A stretch of 64,000 nucleotides of DNA, from the NCBI GenBank assembly GCA_021927905.1, contig BLLK01000038.1, positions 2,046,001-2,110,000 of the forward strand, read 5' to 3'. Of this stretch, positions 1 through 8,375 are shown one piece after another (position 1 is the stretch's first letter; every line of letters begins with the position of its first letter). The translations under genes and the position numbers were made by a program. The DNA is from Chaetoceros tenuissimus. Lineage: Eukaryota; Bacillariophyta; Thalassiosirophyceae; Chaetocerotales; Chaetocerotaceae. The notes beneath the pieces were generated by a model. The model was not told where the DNA came from. It searched no databases and saw only the letters and a list, made by a program, of their open reading frames with translations.

Positions 1-1
1 A

Positions 2-1225
2 TTGTATAGTGTTCTTTTGACATTTTACTTCCTATGTAAAATCAAGTATAAAATGAGCAACGAGAAATTCCGAGAGAAATGCGAAAAGAGAGCGTATGCC
101 TTGATTTGGCTCTTTGTTGGACTCACAAGTCTAGCTGCACTGTTTACCGGAAGTATTAACCAAATGCCCACTGGAAGCGCGTGCCATGTTTCATCCATGC
201 CACTAGGATGTCGGGATAATCCTGATGTTGAGTGTGAGAGAGGTGGACAAACTGTTCTCGTATTCATATTTATATACATTATGAATTCAGTATTATCACT
301 TTTAGGTGTTGTGACACTATTGGCAATCATTTGTCGGCAAATTTTACATAGAGAATCCATTTCTCACGGAGGTCATGCTGAGAATACGAGCAAACGATGG
401 TGTCGATTTTGTAGACTCATCTCACGTGTATTCCACCGTCACGATGATGAAACTGACAATATGTACATGTCCAGAATGTATCTATCTCAAATGTTGATAC
501 AGGCTCTATTATATACATTTGTCTATGTCCTAACATTTCTTGGAACATGGATCTCGTCTGGCTTTCGAATGTTTGACAAGACACCACCAGTTTGGAACTT
601 GTATTTATTCAACTGGTGGTATGCATTCGGTGGAGCATTGAATATTCTTGTATTGACAAGGCCCAAAATTCGTGTCCTCCGTATCCAACATCCAGATTTG
701 AGTTGGTTTCAATCCTTTTGGTTAGTTTTGAAGGCAGGTGTTGATCTTCCAGATGAAGAAAAGATTGCAAAAGTTCAAAGTGAATGCAATTCTCCTATTG
801 CAATTGTAAAGACTGGTCCTTCTTCCAATATAAATGTAAACAGCTCGATAGGAAGTATCAGTCAACCGGGAGAAGATAACGAGCCCGATGCAGACGTTGA
901 TTACCTCTTTTGCTGTTGGGGGCTATGGTATACAAAGCTTGATTATACTGAAGATTTAATGCAGTATGCAAGTGAAGTTTCATCTTATCATGATGATGAA
1001 GATACAATGTCTGTATCTTCACAAAGACAACAAATGAATAGAGGAACAAGTTTAAGAAGCAATGCTTATAACATGTCACTGAAAAGTATCGTAGAAGAAG
1101 GAGTGAACTCTACAACTGGTTCAGTGGATGAACCAGAACATATTGTAGATCATCGTGACTACTCCTACTATCAGCTAACCAAAGAACTGAATAAATTGTA
1201 CATCATTGGTGCGAAGGCGTCATGA
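2..1225 (+). CDS. GPCR-like 7TM receptor, 5' end outside window
   Basis: The frame is open from base 2 and no start is visible, so this is the C-terminal two thirds of a seven-helix receptor whose gene continues to the left. A helix near YALIWLFVGLTSLAALF is followed by a Cys-rich outer loop (ACHV, PLGCRD, DVECERG), a long fifth helix (VFIFIYIMNSVLSLLGVV), a basic loop, a sixth helix and a seventh ending FGGALNILVLTRPK. The same loop cysteines and the G-A-x-N-x-x-x-x-TRPK ending recur in the receptors near 23.4 kb and 34.2 kb, so it belongs to the same family. The tail of about 180 residues is rich in Ser, Asp and Glu. Ligand and G protein coupling are unknown; GPCR-like is inferred from topology and loop cysteines, not from a named family match. 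Confidence 0.8.
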   Translation: MYSVLLTFYFLCKIKYKMSNEKFREKCEKRAYALIWLFVGLTSLAALFTGSINQMPTGSACHVSSMPLGCRDNPDVECERGGQTVLVFIFIYIMNSVLSLLGVVTLLAIICRQILHRESISHGGHAENTSKRWCRFCRLISRVFHRHDDETDNMYMSRMYLSQMLIQALLYTFVYVLTFLGTWISSGFRMFDKTPPVWNLYLFNWWYAFGGALNILVLTRPKIRVLRIQHPDLSWFQSFWLVLKAGVDLPDEEKIAKVQSECNSPIAIVKTGPSSNINVNSSIGSISQPGEDNEPDADVDYLFCCWGLWYTKLDYTEDLMQYASEVSSYHDDEDTMSVSSQRQQMNRGTSLRSNAYNMSLKSIVEEGVNSTTGSVDEPEHIVDHRDYSYYQLTKELNKLYIIGAKAS

Positions 1226-1308
1226 GTGTCGTATAGTAAAGTACTCAAAATAAAAATAATTTTTAAAATATTTTCTCTAAAAATATGCTTTTAGTTCCCA
1301 TTCATTGA

Positions 1309-1349
1309 GGCCATTTTTCACGGTTGCAAAAAGTAAAAGTGAAAAGTTG
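1309..1349 (+). repeat. Left TIR of Harbinger element
   Basis: 41 bp starting GGCCATTTTTCACGGTTGC. It pairs with 4812-4852 in reverse complement with a single mismatch. The preceding bases 1306-1308 (TGA) form the target duplication. Confidence 0.95.
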
Positions 1350-1645
1350 ATCTCTAGGCCATTTATAGGTCAGACATTCAGCAAAAGGATATTTCCATTC
1401 AATCACAATTAACCAAAATCCATTTGCCTATCACCGAATTTTTGACACCGTCTGGCCGTGGCTCCTCTACTTTTTGCATCGAAAGTAAAAGCAAAAAGTA
1501 GAGGCCAACTTTTGGTCAAAAAAGAGGTGCTCCAAAAAGTGAAAAGTTGAGCAGATGAGTCGTGTTTTGCATCCAAGGTGCACCTTTCACGTTTCACTTT
1601 CTATCAAAATTCTAAACATTTCTCAAATGTAGCATTATATACACC

Positions 1646-3139
1646 ATGTTAGTAGTGTCGAAGAATTATTTTCGTTTCCCCCGTTCAACTTTTGGACTTC
1701 AGCAGTGGCTTGAAGTAGATGATGACGACGTGGAGCTGAAGTTGCTTCGTGAACTTGTGAAGAAGAGGGTAACATCTCATCTCAAACGAAAGAAGAAGCG
1801 TCGAAGAAAGAAGGGGTCTTCGCTCAAGTTTTACGTGATCGACTTGGAAACTGGGAAGCCTCGCAGAGGGACATATCTTGATTCTCTATGGTGGTTGAAC
1901 TATGTTGTATTGAAAGACACACATCTGACTAAACCTATGAAAGATAGGTTTAGGAACCGCTTTCGAATTCCTTTTCACTGTTGGGAAGATCTTGTTGATG
2001 ACATGAAGAGTAATGATCTCTTTCGTCAATGGCATGATGGCACTAAGAGTGCGCACGGAAGATATTCTTCCCCTTTGGAATTACTATCTCTTGGCGGTTT
2101 GCGATATTTAGGAAGGAATTGCACCTTTGACGACTTAGAGGAACACACATTCATTTCTTTGTCTACTCACTATCGTTTTTTTGAGAAATTTATTGAGTAC
2201 GGATCAACTACATTATATGAGAAGTATGTTACATCACCTGCAGATAAGGAAGATTTTGCATCTGTAGGTCATGAATACAATCAAGCTGGGTTTCATGGTG
2301 CCATTGGGAGTATGGACGCAACTCACGTTATGATCAATGGCTGTAGATATGGTGCCCGCCGCTCTCATCTAGGCCATAAGTTAAACAAAACTGCAAGATC
2401 ATATAACATTGTAGTGAATCATAGGAGGCGTATTCTATCATCAACAATGGGGCATCCATCGACATGGAACGACAAGACAATTGTCCTGCACGATGACTTT
2501 ATAACCAAGATAAAAAGTGGTGAAATTGGAAATGACAAGGTCTTCTATTTACTAAGAAAAGATAAGGATGGAAATATATCTCGAGTGAAGTATATTGGTG
2601 TGTGGGTTATTGTGGATGGTGGCTATTTAAATTGGTCAGTAACTGTACCGCCGTTCCAGTGGTGTGATTTCCAATCACAACTGCGATGGTCGCAATGGCT
2701 GGAGTCATTGCGAAAGGATGTGGAGTGTACGTTTGGCATCATGAAAAAACGCTTTCGGTGTTTATCACATGGGATCGACGCTTTATCTGTTGAAAAGGCT
2801 GATAAAATTTGGAGGACTTGCTGTGCTATACATAATATGCTCCTCATTGAAGACGGGTATGATGACTTATGGGAAGAAGGCGAGCTTCCTTCCACAGAAT
2901 CAAATGCGTTTTCAATCATGAGATTGTTTGAACATAATGGTGAGAGTGAAGTCCATTGTGGTGATGAGGTTAGTACAACTTTTAACATGGATGAGGTCCC
3001 AATTTCGGAGGAGGTTGTGAGAATAGAAGAAATGAAATTGGATGATTTTCGTCAACGACTTGTCGAACATTTCCATATTCTATTCACAAGACGTGGGATT
3101 GTCTGGCCAAGAAATTCGAAACCACCAAGATCCGTGTAA
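1646..3139 (+). CDS. Harbinger-type DDE transposase
   Basis: 497 residues, uninterrupted. The DDE_4/PIF-Harbinger nuclease core is clear: D224 in GSMDATHV, D324 in VIVDGGY and E360 in VECTFGIMKKRF. The last two are 35 residues apart, the classic D35E spacing. C-terminal to the core is the family hallmark WRTCCAIHNMLL. The N-terminal region has a very basic patch (KRKKKRRRKK, about residues 48-57) that may act as a nuclear localisation or DNA-binding segment. The start chosen is the first ATG of the frame and follows the AT-rich subterminal region. In this superfamily the transposase works with a partner protein, here probably the convergent gene just downstream. Family assignment is firm; activity is inferred from intact residues and intact TIRs. 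Confidence 0.93.
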   Translation: MLVVSKNYFRFPRSTFGLQQWLEVDDDDVELKLLRELVKKRVTSHLKRKKKRRRKKGSSLKFYVIDLETGKPRRGTYLDSLWWLNYVVLKDTHLTKPMKDRFRNRFRIPFHCWEDLVDDMKSNDLFRQWHDGTKSAHGRYSSPLELLSLGGLRYLGRNCTFDDLEEHTFISLSTHYRFFEKFIEYGSTTLYEKYVTSPADKEDFASVGHEYNQAGFHGAIGSMDATHVMINGCRYGARRSHLGHKLNKTARSYNIVVNHRRRILSSTMGHPSTWNDKTIVLHDDFITKIKSGEIGNDKVFYLLRKDKDGNISRVKYIGVWVIVDGGYLNWSVTVPPFQWCDFQSQLRWSQWLESLRKDVECTFGIMKKRFRCLSHGIDALSVEKADKIWRTCCAIHNMLLIEDGYDDLWEEGELPSTESNAFSIMRLFEHNGESEVHCGDEVSTTFNMDEVPISEEVVRIEEMKLDDFRQRLVEHFHILFTRRGIVWPRNSKPPRSV

Positions 3140-3238
3140 AATGCAAAGTAAAGGCTGATCATTGCTTGTTCTAACTGTTATTTTAAATAAATGTTACCCC
3201 TCTTTACCCCATTACTATCAGTTATCCCTCATTACTGA

Positions 3239-4639
3239 TTACTTGGATCGTCCAGACGACTTTGGAGTTTCGTCATGTGCATCATTTTGACTACGGCTCT
3301 TTTTCGGAGTTCGAAGAGATTCAGAGTCAAATTCAATAAATGGTCTTCCTTTTTCTTTTTGGATTACACTCTCTGTAAAATTGTTCATATGTCCAATTGA
3401 ATTCTTCAAATTATCCGTTGCAGCAAAAAGTTCAGAATTCAACCGAAGATAGTCAGCCTTGAGTATATCAGCAGTTGCGTTGTCCTTCATTTCGTAAAAT
3501 TGTTTCATTTGTTCAAATTTGTCTTGCACTTGCTTTCGCAACTGTTCCACATAAGACTCATTTCCGGCTGTGCTATTTACCACAAGCATTGATTTCGTTT
3601 GCAGGTCCTTCTGCTGTGTCGACCGGGTGATCTTCTCTGCCAAGGACGAAAACGTACCAACTGAATCATCATCGTTAATAAACGACTGATCCTCCTTCTT
3701 CACTTTTGTACTTGAACCTTTAACATTTTTCCTTGAGACAGCATTTGAATCAATTGCTGCTGCATCATAGTGAAAGTAAGGTAAATATTGCTCTGTCACA
3801 CGAGTGAACTGACATACATACAAAACATATGCGCCCCACCCGTCAGGACGCCAAGATTCATCTCTTTCAGTAGCAGATACATAATCCTGCGGTGGTGCTA
3901 TATTCGCTTCCAAAACTGTAACTTCTGTAATGCTATCCCCTTCAGTCTCATCCCCTTCAGAACCATCACAGTCATTACGTGAATTCTTTTCGTATTCCTG
4001 TACCCTCCAAGCTTCATCCAGAATACTATTCAAACATTCCTCTGCATTCGTGCCAGATGGCAATTGATTGTTTTTTGTGAAATTCTTTTCATAAGCAAGG
4101 AATTTTTGCACACACTTCTCCAAGGACTTCATCATGTTCATCATTTGTGCGCCATGGAACATAGAGACACCACCATTGCTTTGTCTTCCACTTGCATTTT
4201 TGGAGCGTAAAGATAGCTGAACCTTTGTGTCACTTAGAAAGATTTTTTTATCTTCTCCAAGGATCACAGCTGTATTGAGGAACACTTTCTCCTTTGACTT
4301 GGAAATGCCATCTTTATCGTTCACTTGAGTTTTCTCAACACCGCCACAGCCTCTTGTGTAATCTTTTTCATCTTTACTCTCGATAAGATTAGAGTATTTA
4401 CCCTTGAGCTTGAAAAATTGGCTAATGTATGAAAGAGAGTCTTCTTTCTCTGGATCACCGTGATATAACTTCTCAAGTTTTGTTTGCACATCTGAACCAC
4501 TGGGAGCTCTGCTTGAAAGACTTCTAGAGGAATTCTTCGAAGGCTTCATTTGACGTTCACCTCCAGCCTTTATATGGCACCAAATCGGCACAAGCGCTAT
4601 CTGAGCAAGACTCTTCCTTTGTTGTTGTTTGAGAGACAT
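3239..4639 (-). CDS. Second protein of Harbinger element, unrecognised
   Basis: A 466-residue protein read towards the transposase gene, with the two stop codons 99 bases apart. Characterised Harbinger elements carry a Myb/SANT-type partner that helps nuclear import and end recognition. Here I cannot see the regularly spaced Trp residues of a Myb/SANT fold. The visible parts are a basic Ser-rich N-terminus, a Lys-rich middle, a segment around MFHGAQMMNMMKSLEKCVQKFL with helix-forming periodicity, and a predicted coiled coil near the C-terminus (VEQLRKQVQDKFEQMKQFYE). It could be a diverged partner with the same job or a lineage-specific accessory gene. Its position between the TIRs makes element ownership certain; its function is not known. 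Confidence 0.75.
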   Translation of the reverse strand: MSLKQQQRKSLAQIALVPIWCHIKAGGERQMKPSKNSSRSLSSRAPSGSDVQTKLEKLYHGDPEKEDSLSYISQFFKLKGKYSNLIESKDEKDYTRGCGGVEKTQVNDKDGISKSKEKVFLNTAVILGEDKKIFLSDTKVQLSLRSKNASGRQSNGGVSMFHGAQMMNMMKSLEKCVQKFLAYEKNFTKNNQLPSGTNAEECLNSILDEAWRVQEYEKNSRNDCDGSEGDETEGDSITEVTVLEANIAPPQDYVSATERDESWRPDGWGAYVLYVCQFTRVTEQYLPYFHYDAAAIDSNAVSRKNVKGSSTKVKKEDQSFINDDDSVGTFSSLAEKITRSTQQKDLQTKSMLVVNSTAGNESYVEQLRKQVQDKFEQMKQFYEMKDNATADILKADYLRLNSELFAATDNLKNSIGHMNNFTESVIQKEKGRPFIEFDSESLRTPKKSRSQNDAHDETPKSSGRSK

Positions 4640-4811
4640 CTATGAAAATAGTCTACAGAAGAAGTATTTCTATCTAAATATATTCATATGGTAGATAAAT
4701 TATTGTAGGATCGTGCGTTGGAATCATCGGAACTTTTCACTTTTTCTTTTTGCGCACCGTGAAAAACAAAGAAGTGAGTGGGACAAAAGTTGAAAATAAA
4801 AGGCCTAGACC

Positions 4812-4852
4812 CAACTTTTCACTTTTACTTTTCGCAACCGTGAAAAATGGCC
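4812..4852 (-). repeat. Right TIR of Harbinger element
   Basis: Reverse complement of 1309-1349 with one mismatch. It is followed by TGA at 4853-4855, the second copy of the target duplication. Confidence 0.95.
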
Positions 4853-5440
4853 TGAATTCTGCATGCACATTTTTGGAAATGAGAATTTGAAAATGCCGTC
4901 ACTATTAGATACGACTAAAGATGGGACTCAAAACATACCATCTAAAATGGGATCCGAAGGAAGAATGATTTTATTGTGCAAAAAAAGAGGAAAGGTATTT
5001 GCAGCAAGAGTTCAAAGTTGACCAAAAAAGTATATTTTATTTACATTCCAAAGAGTATCTGTCAACAACACTTGTATCTATTAGAACTCTGAGTGGAGAT
5101 AGGACCCGACTCAGAGAAGTAGAAAGCATCCAAAATTTAGATCAAAATAGCACGAAAGCGGCTGCGCGGAACGACCAAAAATGAGAGAAGAGAGCTTACA
5201 TGAACAAAGAGAGGAAGCACTCTTTATTCAAACCTCTTCACAGTCGAGAACTGCCTTGAGAAGAATCAAAAGAACATCTCAATCAAGTCAACGAAAGCAG
5301 GCTTAGCTAATACGTGTCTGTACTCTTGTACTTAGGGCAACTTATTCATTAGTCTCTGGTGTATACTAGCTAGACCAGTAACAGATTGACATATAATTTC
5401 ACCTTGTTTCGACATCTCTAGATATTCCTAAATCTCAATC
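4853..5440. other. Intergenic region upstream of RCC1-BTB gene
   Basis: 588 bases between the right end of the Harbinger element and the ATG of the RCC1-BTB gene. I see no convincing gene, repeat or RNA here. A 61-codon frame at 4999-5184 lacks any recognisable feature. The final part presumably holds the promoter and 5' UTR of the downstream gene. Confidence 0.5.
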
Positions 5441-7275
5441 ATGGATCACGACATGGCAGGACAACGATCGTCATCGGGAGGGAGTATGGCAGGCTGTGAC
5501 CTCAATGAATCCATTTATTCCCCTCAAAGAAAAGAAATCTCTCCTGTAGCTGTCAATGGTCCCATCGTATTCAGTTGGGGTCGAGGTAAGTCCAAATTAT
5601 AAGAGCTTCTAAGCAACGACAAACCCAAGACATATCACTTACATTTTTATAAGGGGAAGATGGACAATTGGGTCTCGGTGATAAATCTGATCAACATACA
5701 CCAACCTTCCTCGATGCACTGCGAGGAATACACGTTCAACAACTCGCCTGTGGTTCAGGACATACTTGCATTTTAACACAAGATGGTGAAGTGTACACAT
5801 GGGGTCGAGGCGATGATGGAAGACTCGGTCATGGTGACAGTGGCTGGAAGTTCGTACCACGTTTAGTCAATTCTCTCGTGGGACAAATTGTCACCCAAAT
5901 TACATGTGGAAGTTATCACACTGCCGCCGTTACGAATAATGGTGAATTGTATACGTGGGGCGGAGGTATGTATGGGAAATTAGGTCATGGGTCTGAAAGT
6001 GGCTGTTCGACACCGAGAAAAGTGGAAGGATTGAGTAGTACACATATTAAAGCGGTTGCTTGTGGAAGTCGACATACTGTTGCTGTATCTTCTACTGGTG
6101 CCTTGTATTCGTGGGGTGATAAAGAGAATGGTGTCGCTGGACATGAAAATACAGAAGGGCATCAGTTTACACCCAAAATTGTGGAGAAGCTCAAGAATAA
6201 AGTTGTTGTACAGCTCTCGGCTTGTGGATTTCATACAGGATGTATCACTCAAGATAAACAAGTTTATATTTGGGGAGAAGGAAAATTTGGGAGATTGGGT
6301 TTGGGTTCTGAACGGAATTGTCATACCCCGAGAATGATTGAGGATATGATTGGTACTGATCCGAAACAAATCTCATGTGGAGGTTTTCATACCGCTATTG
6401 TTTGTGAAGATGGAAAATTATATACTTTTGGAGGTGGGGAACATGGACAACTGGGACATGGTGATAAATTTAATAGAGTAGTTCCGACTCTTGTCGAAGC
6501 CTTGGCAACGGAACGAATCTCACAAATTACATGTGGTTGGAGTCATACTGTGGTACTGACACCCAAAGGTATCTGTAGTTTTGGTAATGGTGAGCATGGA
6601 AAACTTGGACATGGCGACACCAAGAAATTAAGTACCCCGAAATTGATTGAAAAGCTTAAAGGACATCGGGTCTTGAGTATTGCCTCCTACAATGAACATA
6701 CAGCTGCTTTAGTGGAGCCTTTGGACTCCATGATGGGGACTTCCACTGTACCTGTGACGCAAAGTTATGTACAAAGTATGAGAGATATGATTGATAATGA
6801 CGAATATTCAGATGTTTTATTTCGACTGGATGATGGAGTTGTTCATGCACATAAAATGATTTTATCGAATAGATGTGAATTCTTTGCAGCCATGTTTCGA
6901 TCAGGAATGAGAGAAACTATTGAAGGAGAAATCACATTGCCAAATGTTTCCAAAAAAGTATTTTTGGCATTGATGGAATATGTGTATACTGACTCAGTTG
7001 TTATGGAGGTAGATGTTGCTGTGGATCTTTTTAAATTGGCGGATATTTATGGACTCGAAAGGCTCACTACTATCTGTGTATCAGTTGTAAAACGCAATTT
7101 GAATACTCTCAATGCTACATCTATTCTTCAACATGCCACCGATGAAGCGTGTTTTACAATCAAAGATATTGCTATGGACTTTGTGATTACCAACTTTGAA
7201 CGTATTTCAAAGACAGATGGAATTCGTCTAGTCAGTCATGAATTATTGCTAGAGATTCTCGCAAAGCGACCATAA
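5441..7275 (+). CDS. RCC1 beta-propeller plus BTB domain protein
   Basis: Two exons: 5441-5585 and 5654-7275. The 68-base intron has a GTAAGT donor and a TATAAG acceptor; it splits a Gly codon and completes the first propeller blade, so the ATG at 5441 is well supported (588 residues). Seven RCC1 blades follow one another, each with a W/F-G-x-G-x-x-G-x-LG-x-G signature: VFSWGRG, VYTWGRG, LYTWGGG, LYSWGDK, VYIWGEG, LYTFGGG, ICSFGNG. After a linker a BTB/POZ domain begins at YSDVLFRLDDGVVHAHKMIL and runs to the C-terminus. Animal RCBTB1/2 share this architecture; BTB domains commonly dimerise and recruit cullin-3, and RCC1 propellers bind partners such as small GTPases or chromatin. A ubiquitin-ligase adaptor role is inference. 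Confidence 0.93.
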
Positions 7276-7428
7276 AATGTATCATTTTCTCTATTGTTTC
7301 GAGAAAATAGAATGTACCATCAACCATACTTCAAAAGTGCACAAAAATATTTCAGCAGTCTATTCCTTCTGCTAACCTCAGCATATGAAACGAATTAATT
7401 TGAAAAGTCTATTCAATTAAGTAGATAA

Positions 7429-8130
7429 TTAGGATGTAGACAATCTTGTAAGAGAAGTTTTCACCTTGTTATTGCGAAGTGAAGTTAAATTTTTGGAAGT
7501 GCCATTGTTTTCCTCATCATTGACATCCAATGCTTGATACTTCAACGTATTCCCAATGTCTTGCGAGATATCTTCTTGTGATCTTGCTCGCAAGTGGCCT
7601 GAATTTAATCTCAATTGCCCATTAGAATCTCCAAGATCACTTTCTTGTGATAGTCGAAGTCCCGAGCCACTACCATTGAATGCAGCCGAAAAGTCTATCC
7701 CCGAGAAGTTATCCAAAGTACTTCTTGTTGCTGCGCCTGCAGAAGCCGTACTTGTTTGTTCTAATACATCTAGTGAACCAGACATTACGGAAAGTTTCTT
7801 ATCTAGTATATTCTCTTCATCCTTTTCATCACTTTCGCGAAATTGCGCCGGTAGCCAGCAAGTCTTCATACTGAAATGGTCTGAATGCAAATGAATTATT
7901 GCCTTTTTCACATCGTGTTCAATCATGAGAGACATGTTGCCAATCACAGCCTCGTCACGTTCCAGTATGGATGATTTGAAAAAAACAATAATCAATGCTT
8001 CCGAAGTGGTAATGGATTCATCTGGTCGTTTCAAATCGACATTTTGAGTAACAAACAATATTAACCTGGATACTCTCAATGCCAGTAAGAGATGACGTCT
8101 CTTTAGGAAATTTATTTCAATCGAATTCAA
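7429..8130 (-). CDS. Hypothetical protein, start uncertain
   Basis: An open frame of 233 codons convergent with the RCC1-BTB gene. Nothing in it matches a family I know. The part between EALIIVFFKSSILERDEA and HSDHFSMKTCWLP looks like ordinary folded protein. The rest is low complexity, rich in Ser, Asp and Asn (SGSLDVLEQTSTASAG onwards), with a C-terminus containing several Arg-Ser sites. The frame has no ATG at its upstream end; an ATG nearby (at 8137) is in another frame and meets a stop after six codons. A missed intron, a frameshift or a decayed 5' end is therefore likely. Treat the coding call as tentative. Confidence 0.4.
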   Translation of the reverse strand: MNSIEINFLKRRHLLLALRVSRLILFVTQNVDLKRPDESITTSEALIIVFFKSSILERDEAVIGNMSLMIEHDVKKAIIHLHSDHFSMKTCWLPAQFRESDEKDEENILDKKLSVMSGSLDVLEQTSTASAGAATRSTLDNFSGIDFSAAFNGSGSGLRLSQESDLGDSNGQLRLNSGHLRARSQEDISQDIGNTLKYQALDVNDEENNGTSKNLTSLRNNKVKTSLTRLSTS

Positions 8131-8375
8131 ACGTCATTTTCATTCATAGGAAGTCCTTCGATGAACTCAAAAATATGCAATGTATGCATTGTACGATAGT
8201 ACGTAAAACGAACTGAAAAAATTCAATGAGCTAAAATTTCCTTAGTCCCCGAAAGAATGACTGTTTTTTGTATGTGGCTCGCCAAAACAATAGAAAAACG
8301 TTACAAAATCGTAAAAAAATCAACAACCTCATCTTCATAATTTCAATTCATGCAAATAAAAGATACACACTAAAA

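Larger units (their letters stand above)
1309..4852 (+). mobile_element. PIF/Harbinger-type DNA transposon, looks complete
   Basis: Inverted repeats of 41 bp (1309-1349 and 4812-4852) differ at one position. Both ends are flanked by the trinucleotide TGA (1306-1308 and 4853-4855), a 3-bp target duplication as expected for PIF/Harbinger. Inside are two convergent genes, a DDE transposase (1646-3139, +) and a second protein (3239-4639, -), matching the usual two-gene plan of the superfamily. Both frames are open and the TIRs nearly identical, so the copy appears young and possibly active. Further copies of the subterminal AAAAAGTGAAAAGTTG motif lie between the TIRs and the genes and may be transposase binding sites (inference). 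Confidence 0.93.

Noticed and set aside
4999-5184. 61-codon frame upstream of the RCC1-BTB gene
   Set aside because: Short, low-complexity and without family resemblance; likely 5' flanking sequence.
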